From: Lachnospiraceae bacterium UBA7589
GTDB taxonomy: Bacteria; Bacillota; Clostridia; Lachnospirales; Lachnospiraceae
Assembly (NCBI GenBank): GCA_002476495.1
Contig: DLKL01000019.1
Span: 1,837-37,021, forward strand
Length of the DNA stretch: 35,185 bases
Direction: 5' to 3'
In this document: positions 1 to 7,838 of the stretch, piece by piece
Layout of the letters: each line of letters opens with the position of its first letter
How positions within the stretch are numbered: position 1 is the stretch's first letter
The notes under the pieces: generated by a model
The model's database searches: none
The model's input: only the letters and a program-made list of their open reading frames with translations
What the model was told of the DNA's origin: nothing
Position numbers and translations under genes: made by a program

Positions 1-49
1 TAAACAGCTCCCCTTATTTTTGGCCTGCTGGCATATGCTTAAGTACAGG
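1..49. other. Sequence downstream of the first ABC operon
   Basis: These 49 bases lie after the stop codon of the minus-strand transporter ATPase. I see no convincing hairpin with a T-run and no start of another gene, so any terminator for this operon lies outside the window. Confidence 0.4.
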
Positions 50-808
50 TTAATCATGATTAAGCTTGCCAAGAAACTCTCTCATACGCTCATTTTGGGA
101 ATTGAATACCTGTTCAGGCTTCCCTTCAACGAGGATTACTCCCTTATCCATGAAAACTACACGGTCAGAGATATTTTTCGCAAAGTTCATTTCATGGGTT
201 ACTATTACCATAGTCATTTTCTGCTCAGCCAGATCCTTAATAACCTTCAGAACCTCTCCTGTAAGCTCGGGATCAAGAGCCGAGGTCGGTTCATCAAAGA
301 ATAAAACCTTAGGCTTTTGCGCAAGAGCCCTTGCTATGGCAACTCTTTGCTGCTGACCTCCGGAAAGCTGGGAAGGATAGTAGTCTGCCTTGTCCTCAAG
401 CCCCATTCTGGACAGGAGAGCCATAGCTTCCTTTTTCACCTCGTGCCTGTCTCTTTTTTGAATATGTATAGGGGCATTCATAATATTCTTCAACACAGTA
501 TAGTGAGGAAAAAGATTGAAATTCTGGAATACAAGACCAAAATTTTCCTTAATAGCCTTCATTTTCTTTCCTTTTGCATAAACGGAATGTCCGTTAACAA
601 TAGTAACAGCAGATTCACCAAGATATGATAAATCGCCGTAATCCATTGTTTCAAGCAAGGTTGCAATTCTGAGCAGGGTGGATTTGCCTGAGCCGGATGG
701 CCCTATAATCGACACAACCTCTCCCTGATTAACCTTAAGGCTTATATCTTTAAGTACCTGGAGATCTCCAAAGGATTTTTTTACATTATTAAGCTCGAGA
801 TATACCAT
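50..808 (-). CDS. Polar amino acid ABC transporter, ATP-binding protein
   Basis: Cytoplasmic ATPase that powers uptake of a polar amino acid. The 252 residues are normal for the GlnQ/HisP type. Visible motifs are Walker A (GPSGSGKST, residues 36-44), the Q-loop (VFQNFNLFPHYTVLKNI), the ABC signature LSGGQQQR, Walker B (VLFFDEPTSALDPE) and the switch histidine in VIVTHEM. The ATG has an AGGAGG ribosome binding site a few bases upstream. It is the last gene of a minus-strand set: binding protein (1487-2281), permease (821-1468), then this ATPase, with gaps of 18 and 12 bases, so one transcript is likely. The exact substrate cannot be read from sequence; cystine, glutamine and basic amino acids are all possible. 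Confidence 0.95.
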   Translation of the reverse strand: MVYLELNNVKKSFGDLQVLKDISLKVNQGEVVSIIGPSGSGKSTLLRIATLLETMDYGDLSYLGESAVTIVNGHSVYAKGKKMKAIKENFGLVFQNFNLFPHYTVLKNIMNAPIHIQKRDRHEVKKEAMALLSRMGLEDKADYYPSQLSGGQQQRVAIARALAQKPKVLFFDEPTSALDPELTGEVLKVIKDLAEQKMTMVIVTHEMNFAKNISDRVVFMDKGVILVEGKPEQVFNSQNERMREFLGKLNHD

Positions 809-820
809 AATGAAAACCTC

Positions 821-1468
821 CTAATCGTAACAGCTAAGCTTTTTCTCAAATAAACGCATTACAAAGGATACAATGAGATTAAATACGTAGTAAAATATCG
901 CAGCGACTACAAATGGAACCATAGTTGTATTTGCTGATGCAATCTGCTGGGCAATATTAAACAGCTCTATGTAAGACAGAGAAAATGCCAGAGAAGTATC
1001 CTTTACCAGGGTTATAATTTCGTTAGTAACTGCAGGCAATATTATTTTGATAACCTGTGGCAGTATAATCATAAAAAATTTCTGTGATTTGGAATAGAGA
1101 AGTATCTCTGCCGCTTCATGCTGCCCCTTTGGTATGGCTTCCAGACCTGAACGGTATATTTCAGCAAAATATGCCGCATAATTAATGGAAAATCCAACTA
1201 TAATAGCCGGAAAACGCCAATTTCCGATAGGCCACCCGAAAAGGAAGTAAGGGAAATAGAATACTGCCATAAGCTGCAGCATCAGAGGTGTTCCCCTAAG
1301 CACGGAAATAAAAAAGCCTGTTATACCACTGATTATTTTGTTTTTTGACATACGACCAAAGCATACAATCATTCCAAGAGGAAGAGAAAATATAAGTGTC
1401 AGGAAAAAAATTGACATACTTCTTAACATTCCTGAGGAAAGCTGCTCCAGCATAACTTCAAAGCTCAT
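821..1468 (-). CDS. Polar amino acid ABC transporter, permease
   Basis: Integral membrane subunit of the HisM/GlnP type, 215 residues and about five hydrophobic segments. The EAA loop that docks to the ATPase is visible as EAAEILLYSKSQKFFMIILP in the middle of the protein. The segment SVLRGTPLMLQLM is typical of polar amino acid permeases. The ATG at 1468 follows an AAGGAG site. It lies between the binding protein gene and the ATPase gene and presumably forms a homodimer in the membrane. Confidence 0.94.
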   Translation of the reverse strand: MSFEVMLEQLSSGMLRSMSIFFLTLIFSLPLGMIVCFGRMSKNKIISGITGFFISVLRGTPLMLQLMAVFYFPYFLFGWPIGNWRFPAIIVGFSINYAAYFAEIYRSGLEAIPKGQHEAAEILLYSKSQKFFMIILPQVIKIILPAVTNEIITLVKDTSLAFSLSYIELFNIAQQIASANTTMVPFVVAAIFYYVFNLIVSFVMRLFEKKLSCYD

Positions 1469-1486
1469 TTGTAATACTCCTTAAAA

Positions 1487-2281
1487 TTAATCAAAATCAA
1501 GGCAGGTCATATCAGACAGACCATATTTTTCGGCAAGTCTGTCAAAGGTACCATTTTCCTTAAGCTCTTTGAGGGCATCATTTACATCATCCCGAAGCTC
1601 AGTATTGCCCAGCTTAAAACCAATACCATATTGCTCGGCATTTAAGTGCTCATCAAGAATAATATATTCACCGTCTCTGCTGTCAATCTGATACTGGGCA
1701 ACACCTATATCCATGGCAATGGCATCAACTGCTCCTGCCTGTAACTCGAGAAAAGCAGTATTATAATCGCCAAATTCCTGAAGCTCCTTAAATGTATCGG
1801 CAAGTGGCTTTTGTGCCTTGGGATCCTGTAAAACTCCCAGGGCGGCAGATGCAGCCTGCACACCTACAATCTTACCTTCAAGATCACTTAAGGATGTAAT
1901 TCCCGAATCAGCCTTAACAACTATAACCTGGCTGTTGTCAACATAAGGCACTGACCACTCGTAGTCATTCTCACGTCCGTTGATTGTAAAACCATTCCAG
2001 ATACAGTCAATAGATCCTGATTTAAGCTCATTGTCCTTATTTGCCCATTCAATTGGCTGTTTAACAAGCTTCCAGCCCTTAAGCTTACAAACCTCTTCAG
2101 CAAGCTCAAGATCAAAGCCGGTATAATCACCGTTCTCATCCATATAACCATATGGCGGATATTCAGCATCAAAGCCAACGGTAAATGTTTCCTTCTTGTC
2201 CTTTTTTTCACATGCTGTAAGTCCGAGTGCCATTGAACCCACGAGCATGAGACCGAATAAAAGTTTTTTCTTGAATTTCAT
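1487..2281 (-). CDS. Amino acid ABC transporter, substrate-binding lipoprotein (normal domain order)
   Basis: Extracytoplasmic receptor of the family 3 solute-binding proteins, 264 residues. A signal peptide ends in the lipobox LTAC with Cys24 as the lipid anchor. The mature part runs in the usual order: FTVGFDAEYPPYGYMDENG opens lobe 1, then GFDLELAEEVC, later a DLEGKIVGVQAAS hinge segment, and the closing helix NDALKELKENGTFDRLAEKYG near the C-terminus. This order matters because the paralogue at 3942-4820 has the closing segment at its N-terminus. It is first in its transcription unit and has its own promoter at 2347-2375, after the terminator of the upstream transporter set. Confidence 0.94.
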   Translation of the reverse strand: MKFKKKLLFGLMLVGSMALGLTACEKKDKKETFTVGFDAEYPPYGYMDENGDYTGFDLELAEEVCKLKGWKLVKQPIEWANKDNELKSGSIDCIWNGFTINGRENDYEWSVPYVDNSQVIVVKADSGITSLSDLEGKIVGVQAASAALGVLQDPKAQKPLADTFKELQEFGDYNTAFLELQAGAVDAIAMDIGVAQYQIDSRDGEYIILDEHLNAEQYGIGFKLGNTELRDDVNDALKELKENGTFDRLAEKYGLSDMTCLDFD

Positions 2282-2308
2282 TGTTCTTCATCTCCTTATC
2301 TTAGTAAC

Positions 2309-2331
2309 TTAGTAGCAAATTAGCATACTAA
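2309..2331 (-). promoter_or_regulatory. Imperfect inverted repeat between promoter and binding-protein gene (possible operator)
   Basis: On the minus strand TTAGTA and TACTAA flank an 11-base centre that continues the symmetry partly (TGC/GC). It lies just downstream of the predicted -10, and a further TTACTAA follows. This position suits a repressor site, but I do not recognise the regulator. Confidence 0.35.
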
Positions 2332-2346
2332 AGTAATCACCAAGGT

Positions 2347-2375
2347 ATCGTAACATATGGGATATATTTGGTCAA
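2347..2375 (-). promoter_or_regulatory. Sigma-A type promoter of the 50-2281 transporter operon
   Basis: Minus strand: -35 TTGACC (2375-2370), 17-base spacer, -10 TACGAT (2352-2347). It lies between the upstream terminator and the start at 2281, so the second transporter set can be transcribed on its own. Confidence 0.6.
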
Positions 2376-2408
2376 TTAAAATTTTGAAAATCTTTGATAA
2401 TGTATGAA

Positions 2409-2439
2409 AAAGCCTTACCATTAAGAATGGTAAGGCTTT
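2409..2439 (-). terminator. Rho-independent terminator after the 2449-4820 transporter operon
   Basis: A perfect 14-bp stem (AAAGCCTTACCATT with AATGGTAAGGCTTT) closes a loop of 3 bases. On the minus strand it is followed by a run of T. It lies 10 bases past the stop of the upstream ATPase gene (2449) and separates the two transporter units. Confidence 0.85.
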
Positions 2440-2448
2440 ATGTATTCA

Positions 2449-3225
2449 CTATAAAACTTTTGAAAGAAAATCCTTTAATCTCGGATTTTTTGGATGCTCG
2501 AAAAATTCCTGAGGTGGGGCACTTTCAAGAATCTGCCCTTCGTCAATAAAAAGAACCCTGTTGGCAACCTCTCTGGCAAAGCCCATTTCATGAGTGACGA
2601 TAATCATAGTCATTCCTTCCTTTGCCAAATCCTTCATAAGATCAAGCACCTCTCCCACCATTTCCGGGTCTAAGGCTGATGTCGGTTCATCAAAAAGAAT
2701 AACATCGGGATTCATGGCAAGTGCCCGGATAATTGCGACTCTTTGCTTTTGCCCACCGGAAAGAGTGGAGGGATAAACATCCGCCTTGTCGGCAAGGCCT
2801 ATACGTTCGAGAAGGGCCATGGCCTGTTCTCTGGCATTTTTCTTTATTTCCCTTTTTGATGCCGAAACCGGTGTAAGAGTTTTTCTGGATTTCCTGAGGT
2901 CCTTACATTGCAGATAAACCGGAGCAAGCATAATATTTTCCAGAACGGTTTTGTTGTTAAAGAGGTTAAAATGCTGGAAAACCATTCCCATATGCCGCCT
3001 GTGAATATTAATGTCAACCTTTTGATCGGCAATGTCAACACCATTGAATATCACACGTCCTCCTGTAGGATCCTCCATACAGTTAAGACAGCGAAGAAAT
3101 GTACTTTTGCCGGAGCCGGATGGACCGATAATGCAGACAATGTCTCCCTTTTCGATAGAGACGTTTATACCATTTAAAACCTTATTGTCTCCAAAATGCT
3201 TTTCAAGATTAATTACGTCTATCAC
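2449..3225 (-). CDS. Polar amino acid ABC transporter, ATP-binding protein
   Basis: Cytoplasmic ATPase of the second amino acid importer, 258 residues. Walker A (GPSGSGKST), Q-loop (VFQHFNLFNNKTVLENI), signature LSGGQKQR, Walker B (VILFDEPTSALDPE) and the switch motif IIVTHEM are present. Between the Q-loop and the signature there is a basic stretch (LRKSRKTLTPVSASKREIKK) that the paralogue at 50-808 lacks in this form. The start is GTG at 3225, preceded by AAGGAG; it overlaps the 3' end of the permease gene by 17 bases, which indicates coupled translation. A strong terminator follows directly. Confidence 0.94.
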   Translation of the reverse strand: MIDVINLEKHFGDNKVLNGINVSIEKGDIVCIIGPSGSGKSTFLRCLNCMEDPTGGRVIFNGVDIADQKVDINIHRRHMGMVFQHFNLFNNKTVLENIMLAPVYLQCKDLRKSRKTLTPVSASKREIKKNAREQAMALLERIGLADKADVYPSTLSGGQKQRVAIIRALAMNPDVILFDEPTSALDPEMVGEVLDLMKDLAKEGMTMIIVTHEMGFAREVANRVLFIDEGQILESAPPQEFFEHPKNPRLKDFLSKVL

Positions 3226-3919
3226 TTTTTCTAAGGCTCCTTTCCATAAGCTTAATTCCCAGGCTGATTAAGAGTACAAGTATGATATATATAACTGCCA
3301 TTACCAGATAAGGAACCATAAATTCGTAGCTGTTGGTTCCGATATAATTAAAGGCAACATATAAATCTGCCGCACCGATAAAGCTTACAACAGAGGTTTC
3401 CTTTATCAGGGCTATAAATTCATTACCCAGGGTAGGAAGAATATTTTTTACTGCCTGAGGTATCACAATCTTTATCATGGTTGTGCCAAAGCTCAGACCT
3501 ACAGCACGACCGGCTTCCATCTGTCCCGGGTCGACTGACATTATACCACTTCTCATTATTTCTGATATGTAGGAACCACTGTTCAATCCGAATACAATTA
3601 CAGCAACCTGTACACTTGGCATATGTTTCCCCATAAGAGGAAGCATAACATAGTAAAACAGCAGAAGCTGGACTACCATAGGTGTACCACGGAAGAAGCC
3701 TACATAGAAGCTGCAAATACCATTAAGGATTCTCGGAAGTGTTTTGTATTTTGGTATAACTCTTACTGTTGCAATAAGAGTTCCGATAACTATTCCGATT
3801 ACAAGCCCCCAGATGGCAATTATAAGGGTGTTCTTTAAGCCATCTAAAACCATGATATAGCCACGTTGGTCAATAAAAATTTCTATGAACCTTTGTATTT
3901 TTTGTTCAAAATTACCCAT
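3209..3919 (-). CDS. Polar amino acid ABC transporter, permease
   Basis: Membrane subunit of 236 residues with about five hydrophobic segments. The substrate-channel signature GFFRGTPMVVQLLLFYY and the ATPase-docking loop (EAGRAVGLSFGTTMIKIVIP) are visible. It follows the binding protein gene by 22 bases and overlaps the ATPase gene by 17 bases, so all three are one operon. The ATG at 3919 is preceded by a GTGAGG site. Confidence 0.94.
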   Translation of the reverse strand: MGNFEQKIQRFIEIFIDQRGYIMVLDGLKNTLIIAIWGLVIGIVIGTLIATVRVIPKYKTLPRILNGICSFYVGFFRGTPMVVQLLLFYYVMLPLMGKHMPSVQVAVIVFGLNSGSYISEIMRSGIMSVDPGQMEAGRAVGLSFGTTMIKIVIPQAVKNILPTLGNEFIALIKETSVVSFIGAADLYVAFNYIGTNSYEFMVPYLVMAVIYIILVLLISLGIKLMERSLRKSDRRN

Positions 3920-3941
3920 GGGAACCTCACGTTTCTATTGC

Positions 3942-4820
3942 TTATTGCATTTCATTTATTGATTCAGTGATGCAGGTAGCAGGTGCAGAGTCAATAATTA
4001 CATAGTCAACATTTCCGTTTAAGAGATCCTGGACAGCCAGAGAGCCGTTCTTATAAGGAACAGTTGTTGCAGCATATCCGTCAAAGCCCCAGCCTTCATC
4101 GCCTTCACAGTAGAACTGGCCGGTAGTACCACTCTGGACACCGATTTTAATCTTGTCTCCCTTATCTGTGAGAATTTTAGCTACATCATCAGCAGTCTTG
4201 CATTCATTAAAGGAGTCATCATCTGACTTTACAATAAGCATCTGTGAAGCATTGTAATAAGAGTCAGTAAAGCTTACATATTCTTTTCTCTCTTCGTTGA
4301 TAGTAAGTCCTGCCATGGCAATATCACATTTTTGCTGACTTACTGAGAGACATACAGAATCAAAATCCATATTCTGGATTACAAGCTCTTTTCCAAGGCT
4401 TTCAGCAAACATTGCTGCGATTTCCATGTCTATTCCATAGTAATTTTCACCCTGAAGATACTCAAATGGCTCAAATGCGGCATTGGTAGCTACTACAAGC
4501 TGATCCTTACCGGAATCATACTCAGCGGATTTAACTGCCACAGGCGTTCCGTCACCAAAATAATGGTTACAGATTTCCTCGAAGGTTCCGTCATCCTTAA
4601 TCTGTGCAATGAACTTATTGGCAGCATCAAGCAATTCCGGCTGTGACTTGTCTACACCAAAGGCATACTCCTCATTTGTAAGTTCGATATTAATAACCTT
4701 AGCTGTTGTTTTGCCACTGTTATCCTTACTGTCCTTGTTATCCTTGCCGCAGCCTGCAAGACAGGTGCAAGCCATAATAAGTGTAAGGAATAAAGCAAAA
4801 TACTTTTTCATGTTCTTCAT
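3942..4820 (-). CDS. Amino acid ABC transporter, substrate-binding lipoprotein, circularly permuted
   Basis: Extracytoplasmic receptor of the second importer, 292 residues, anchored through Cys24 of the lipobox LAGC. After a short polar linker, residues 41-91 (from KVINIELTNEEYAFGVD to ICNHYFGDG) match the segment that normally ends family 3 binding proteins. The usual beginning (QLVVATNAAFEPFEYLQG, GIDMEIAAMFAESLG) follows only at residue 107. The protein stops at NGNVDYVIIDSAPATCITES, just where that closing segment would be expected, so the order is a circular permutation and not a duplication. The neighbour at 1487-2281 has the standard order. The ATG at 4820 has an AAGGAGG site 7 bases upstream. 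It leads an operon with the permease and ATPase at 2449-3919. The substrate is unknown. Confidence 0.9.
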   Translation of the reverse strand: MKNMKKYFALFLTLIMACTCLAGCGKDNKDSKDNSGKTTAKVINIELTNEEYAFGVDKSQPELLDAANKFIAQIKDDGTFEEICNHYFGDGTPVAVKSAEYDSGKDQLVVATNAAFEPFEYLQGENYYGIDMEIAAMFAESLGKELVIQNMDFDSVCLSVSQQKCDIAMAGLTINEERKEYVSFTDSYYNASQMLIVKSDDDSFNECKTADDVAKILTDKGDKIKIGVQSGTTGQFYCEGDEGWGFDGYAATTVPYKNGSLAVQDLLNGNVDYVIIDSAPATCITESINEMQ

Positions 4821-4862
4821 AATAAGTCCTCCTTAATATTGTGTAATGTTTCATGATTGCAT

Positions 4863-4891
4863 AATATACCACGTTATCATTGAAAAATCAA
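4863..4891 (-). promoter_or_regulatory. Sigma-A type promoter of the 2449-4820 transporter operon
   Basis: Minus strand: -35 TTGATT (4891-4886), 17-base spacer, -10 TATATT (4868-4863), about 43 bases upstream of the start at 4820. Confidence 0.55.
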
Positions 4892-4993
4892 CAATTCCCT
4901 TGAATGCCTGATTATATTTTCCAAAATATACAAAATTTATACTATTTTTTTACTTCAAATATCATTTTTTTACATTTGTGATTACATATTGCC

Positions 4994-5023
4994 TTGCAAA
5001 ACCTACTATTTTTAAGTTAAAAT
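4994..5023 (+). promoter_or_regulatory. Promoter of the acyltransferase gene
   Basis: -35 TTGCAA (4994-4999), 18-base spacer, -10 TAAAAT (5018-5023). It faces away from the transporter promoter in the 240-base divergent intergenic region. Confidence 0.5.
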
Positions 5024-5060
5024 ATAAATAAGATATTGTTATGATTATTCGGAGGATAAA

Positions 5061-5783
5061 ATGTTAAGATTTTGGTTTGTTATTTTGGTGTCAATACCTT
5101 TTATCATATTGCTGTATGTTAAAGAGGCTGATATGAGAAAAAGAGAGTATAAATATTCGGAGGAGGACAGGTATAGGTTTGCCAGAAAAATAGCAAATAC
5201 ATTAAGGCGCAATGCTAATATAAAAACACTGGTATACGGTCAGGAAAATCTTCCCAGGGAGGGAGGATATGTTATGTACCCCAATCATCAGGGAAAATAT
5301 GATGCGGTTGGAATTATCTATGGTCATAGGGAACCCTGTACGATCGTAATGGATGAAAAGAGATCCCATCTGCCTATTATGAGTCCGTATCTTTCCGTAC
5401 TAAGAGGAAGTACGTTGGACAGAGAAAGTATAAAATCCCAGGCAGAGACAATAAGAAAGATTATTACTGAGGTTAAGGACGGAAGACGATATATAATGTT
5501 TCCTGAGGGAGGATATGATAAAAATCACAATAACGTCAGGGAATTTATGCCGGGTGCATTTAAGTGCTCACTGAGATCTAAAACGCCGATTGTACCTGTT
5601 GCTCTTATAGATTCCTATAAGCCTTTTGGAGTTAATTCCTTAAGACGGGTGAAAACCCAGGTACATTTCCTGCCTCCCATTCCGTATGATGAATACAAAA
5701 ATATGAATACTGAGGAAATTGCCGGTCTGGTAAGAAAAATGATAATAGATAAGATTAATATGCAGCTGGGAATTAACTCATAG
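5061..5783 (+). CDS. Lysophospholipid / 1-acylglycerol-3-phosphate acyltransferase (PlsC-like)
   Basis: Membrane-associated enzyme that probably transfers an acyl chain to a lysophospholipid or related acceptor. The 240 residues match the PlsC family. A hydrophobic segment (residues 4-20) anchors the N-terminus. The catalytic HX4D motif is NHQGKYD (His76, Asp81). The acceptor-binding motif is FPEGG (147-151), and a PIVPVALID block follows. The ATG has a GGAGG site. The gene starts its own transcription unit. The two other acyltransferase domains in the window (17668-18465 and the C-terminal half of 19273-21072) are more divergent. Acting as the housekeeping PlsC is possible but not shown. Confidence 0.85.
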   Translation: MLRFWFVILVSIPFIILLYVKEADMRKREYKYSEEDRYRFARKIANTLRRNANIKTLVYGQENLPREGGYVMYPNHQGKYDAVGIIYGHREPCTIVMDEKRSHLPIMSPYLSVLRGSTLDRESIKSQAETIRKIITEVKDGRRYIMFPEGGYDKNHNNVREFMPGAFKCSLRSKTPIVPVALIDSYKPFGVNSLRRVKTQVHFLPPIPYDEYKNMNTEEIAGLVRKMIIDKINMQLGINS

Positions 5784-5846
5784 CCTGAGGGTTATAATAT
5801 TTATCAGAAATTAAATTAATAACAGAAATTGGAGGAGAATTATAAT

Positions 5847-6413
5847 ATGAAAAAAACATTGATTGTTCTGCTTGTCGTGACCATGGTCTTTTCAATGACA
5901 GCCTGTGGGAAAAATGAAAATAATAGTAATGAGATTAATGTTAAGGATTCCCTTGAGATTCTTGATACAGTGTGGAATTCTTACGATGAGGATATGAAAT
6001 TCCCAATAAGTGGGGGAGATTACAATAATTCTGTAGATAATGCACCGGGGAAATGTGATATTTCCGATGAAGAATATCTTACAGGATTTCTGGGGGTCCC
6101 TCGTGAATATGTAAAGGATATAGATGATGCAGCATCTATTATTCATATGATGAATTCCAATACCTTTACCGCTGGGGCATTCCACCTGACAGACAGTGAA
6201 AGACAGTCAGCTTTTACTACTGCAATAAGGGATGACATTCTTAACAGACAATGGGTTTGCGGATTTCCGGATACACTCATTGTCGTAACTATAGGAGACA
6301 GCTATGTAATAAGTGCCTTCGGTGCAGATGATATAATACAGAATTTTAAAGAGGTTTTATGTAATAAATATCCTGAAGCCAAGGTTTTGTATGAAGAAAA
6401 CCTCGCTGAATAA
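5847..6413 (+). CDS. Small lipoprotein upstream of the MBOAT gene, function unknown
   Basis: The protein has 188 residues. I chose the ATG at 5847 because GGAGG (5831-5835) sits at the right distance; a TTG further upstream would place the ribosome site inside the gene. The signal peptide ends at a lipobox (SMTAC), so the protein should be lipid-anchored outside the membrane. The mature part is a single compact, acidic domain of about 165 residues ending in a block around VVTIGDSYVISAFGADD. Similar short lipoproteins next to MBOAT/DHHW genes are, to my recollection, common in Lachnospiraceae, but I cannot assign a family with certainty. The MBOAT gene follows after 18 bases, suggesting a role in the same envelope modification. 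Confidence 0.7.
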   Translation: MKKTLIVLLVVTMVFSMTACGKNENNSNEINVKDSLEILDTVWNSYDEDMKFPISGGDYNNSVDNAPGKCDISDEEYLTGFLGVPREYVKDIDDAASIIHMMNSNTFTAGAFHLTDSERQSAFTTAIRDDILNRQWVCGFPDTLIVVTIGDSYVISAFGADDIIQNFKEVLCNKYPEAKVLYEENLAE

Positions 6414-6431
6414 TAGCTGAGGATAATTGGT

Positions 6432-7823
6432 ATGGTTTTTTCCGGTATTACATTCCTATATTACTTTTTGCCACTTTTTTTTGTTATATATTTTATTGTG
6501 CCTGAAAGACTCCGTAATGGAATACTTCTTGTTGCCAGCCTGCTTTTCTATGCATGGGGGGAACCCTGTTATGTATATCTTATGTGTATTCTGATTTCTG
6601 TAGGATATGCAGGTGGTATTCTGATTGAACGTTACAGGGATGAGCCTAGGGGTAAAATCTTTCTTGCATTTACCCTTGTTATTATTGTCGCAGCTTTGGG
6701 ATTTTTCAAATATGCACATTTTCTGCTCGTAAATCTTTCACGCTTTACCGGGATAAAAATAACATTGCTTAAGGTTGCGCTTCCTATCGGTATAAGCTTT
6801 TATTCGTTTCAATTGATAAGCTATGTAGTGGATGTGTATAAGGACAGGATAAAGGCGCAAAAAAATATGATAATATTTTTTTCTTATGTATCTATGTTTC
6901 CACAGCTTATTGCAGGTCCCATTGTCAGATATAAGGATATTGAAAAGGAGCTTCAGAAAAGACAGATAACTTTGGCAAAAATCAGGCAGGGAATAACAAG
7001 ATTTGTTATAGGGCTAGGGAAAAAGACTATTTTTGCCAATGAGCTGTACGGATTAATGGATATAATTGAAAAAGCAGAAGATAAATCACTGCTTCTTGTA
7101 TGGGTATACGCTGCTACGGTATGCCTGTATGTGTATTATGATTTTTCCGGGTACAGTGACATGGCCATTGGTATTGGGAGAATACTGGGCTTTACATTTC
7201 CGGAGAATTTCAATTATCCTTTTGTATCGGGAAGCATAACAGAATTCTGGAGAAGATGGCATATTACCCTTGGAGCATGGTTCAGGGATTATGTATATTT
7301 TCCTATGGGGGGAAGCAGGGTATCAACACCTAAGCTGCTTGTTAACCTTTTGACTGTATGGCTTTTGACAGGATTATGGCACGGAGCTGCATGGCAATTT
7401 GTTGTGTGGGGAGTATTCTTTGGAATTCTTCTGCTTCTGGAAAAAACAGTTCTTCTTAAATATTTAAACAAAACCCATATATTAAAACATATATATGTAT
7501 TATTTGTGCTGGCCCTAAGCTTTGTGATGTTTAATGCACATAGCGTAGGAGACGGCCTTTCCTACATCGGGAAAATGCTTGGAAATGTAAATCATATTAC
7601 AGATTCATTTACAAATTACTATCTCAAGAGCTATCTGGGGCTGCTTCTTGTGGCAGCGGCAGGCTCGGCACCGGTGAAAAACATATATATTGCATATAGA
7701 GAAAAGAATAATAATTCTGCAACTCAAATAGCAGAGCTTATATTTGTATTACTTGTTATAACACTTTCTACGGCATGTATAGTAAATACTTCCTTTAATC
7801 CATTCATGTATTTCAGGTTCTAG
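6432..7823 (+). CDS. MBOAT family O-acyltransferase (AlgI/DltB-like)
   Basis: Polytopic membrane protein of 463 residues that probably moves acyl (acetyl) groups across the membrane to an acceptor outside. Typical MBOAT landmarks are PIGISFYSFQLISYVVDVY, the block EFWRRWHITLGAWFRDYVYFP (His277) and the invariant catalytic histidine in LLTGLWHGAAW (His317). The N-terminus (FSGITFLYYFLPLFFVIYF) is characteristic of the AlgI branch. It is followed by a DHHW/AlgX-like protein, the normal partner of AlgI-type transporters in polysaccharide O-acetylation. The acceptor here is unknown: secreted polysaccharide, teichoic acid or peptidoglycan are all possible. Confidence 0.93.
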   Translation: MVFSGITFLYYFLPLFFVIYFIVPERLRNGILLVASLLFYAWGEPCYVYLMCILISVGYAGGILIERYRDEPRGKIFLAFTLVIIVAALGFFKYAHFLLVNLSRFTGIKITLLKVALPIGISFYSFQLISYVVDVYKDRIKAQKNMIIFFSYVSMFPQLIAGPIVRYKDIEKELQKRQITLAKIRQGITRFVIGLGKKTIFANELYGLMDIIEKAEDKSLLLVWVYAATVCLYVYYDFSGYSDMAIGIGRILGFTFPENFNYPFVSGSITEFWRRWHITLGAWFRDYVYFPMGGSRVSTPKLLVNLLTVWLLTGLWHGAAWQFVVWGVFFGILLLLEKTVLLKYLNKTHILKHIYVLFVLALSFVMFNAHSVGDGLSYIGKMLGNVNHITDSFTNYYLKSYLGLLLVAAAGSAPVKNIYIAYREKNNNSATQIAELIFVLLVITLSTACIVNTSFNPFMYFRF

Positions 7824-7838
7824 GTGAGGAGGAATTAA

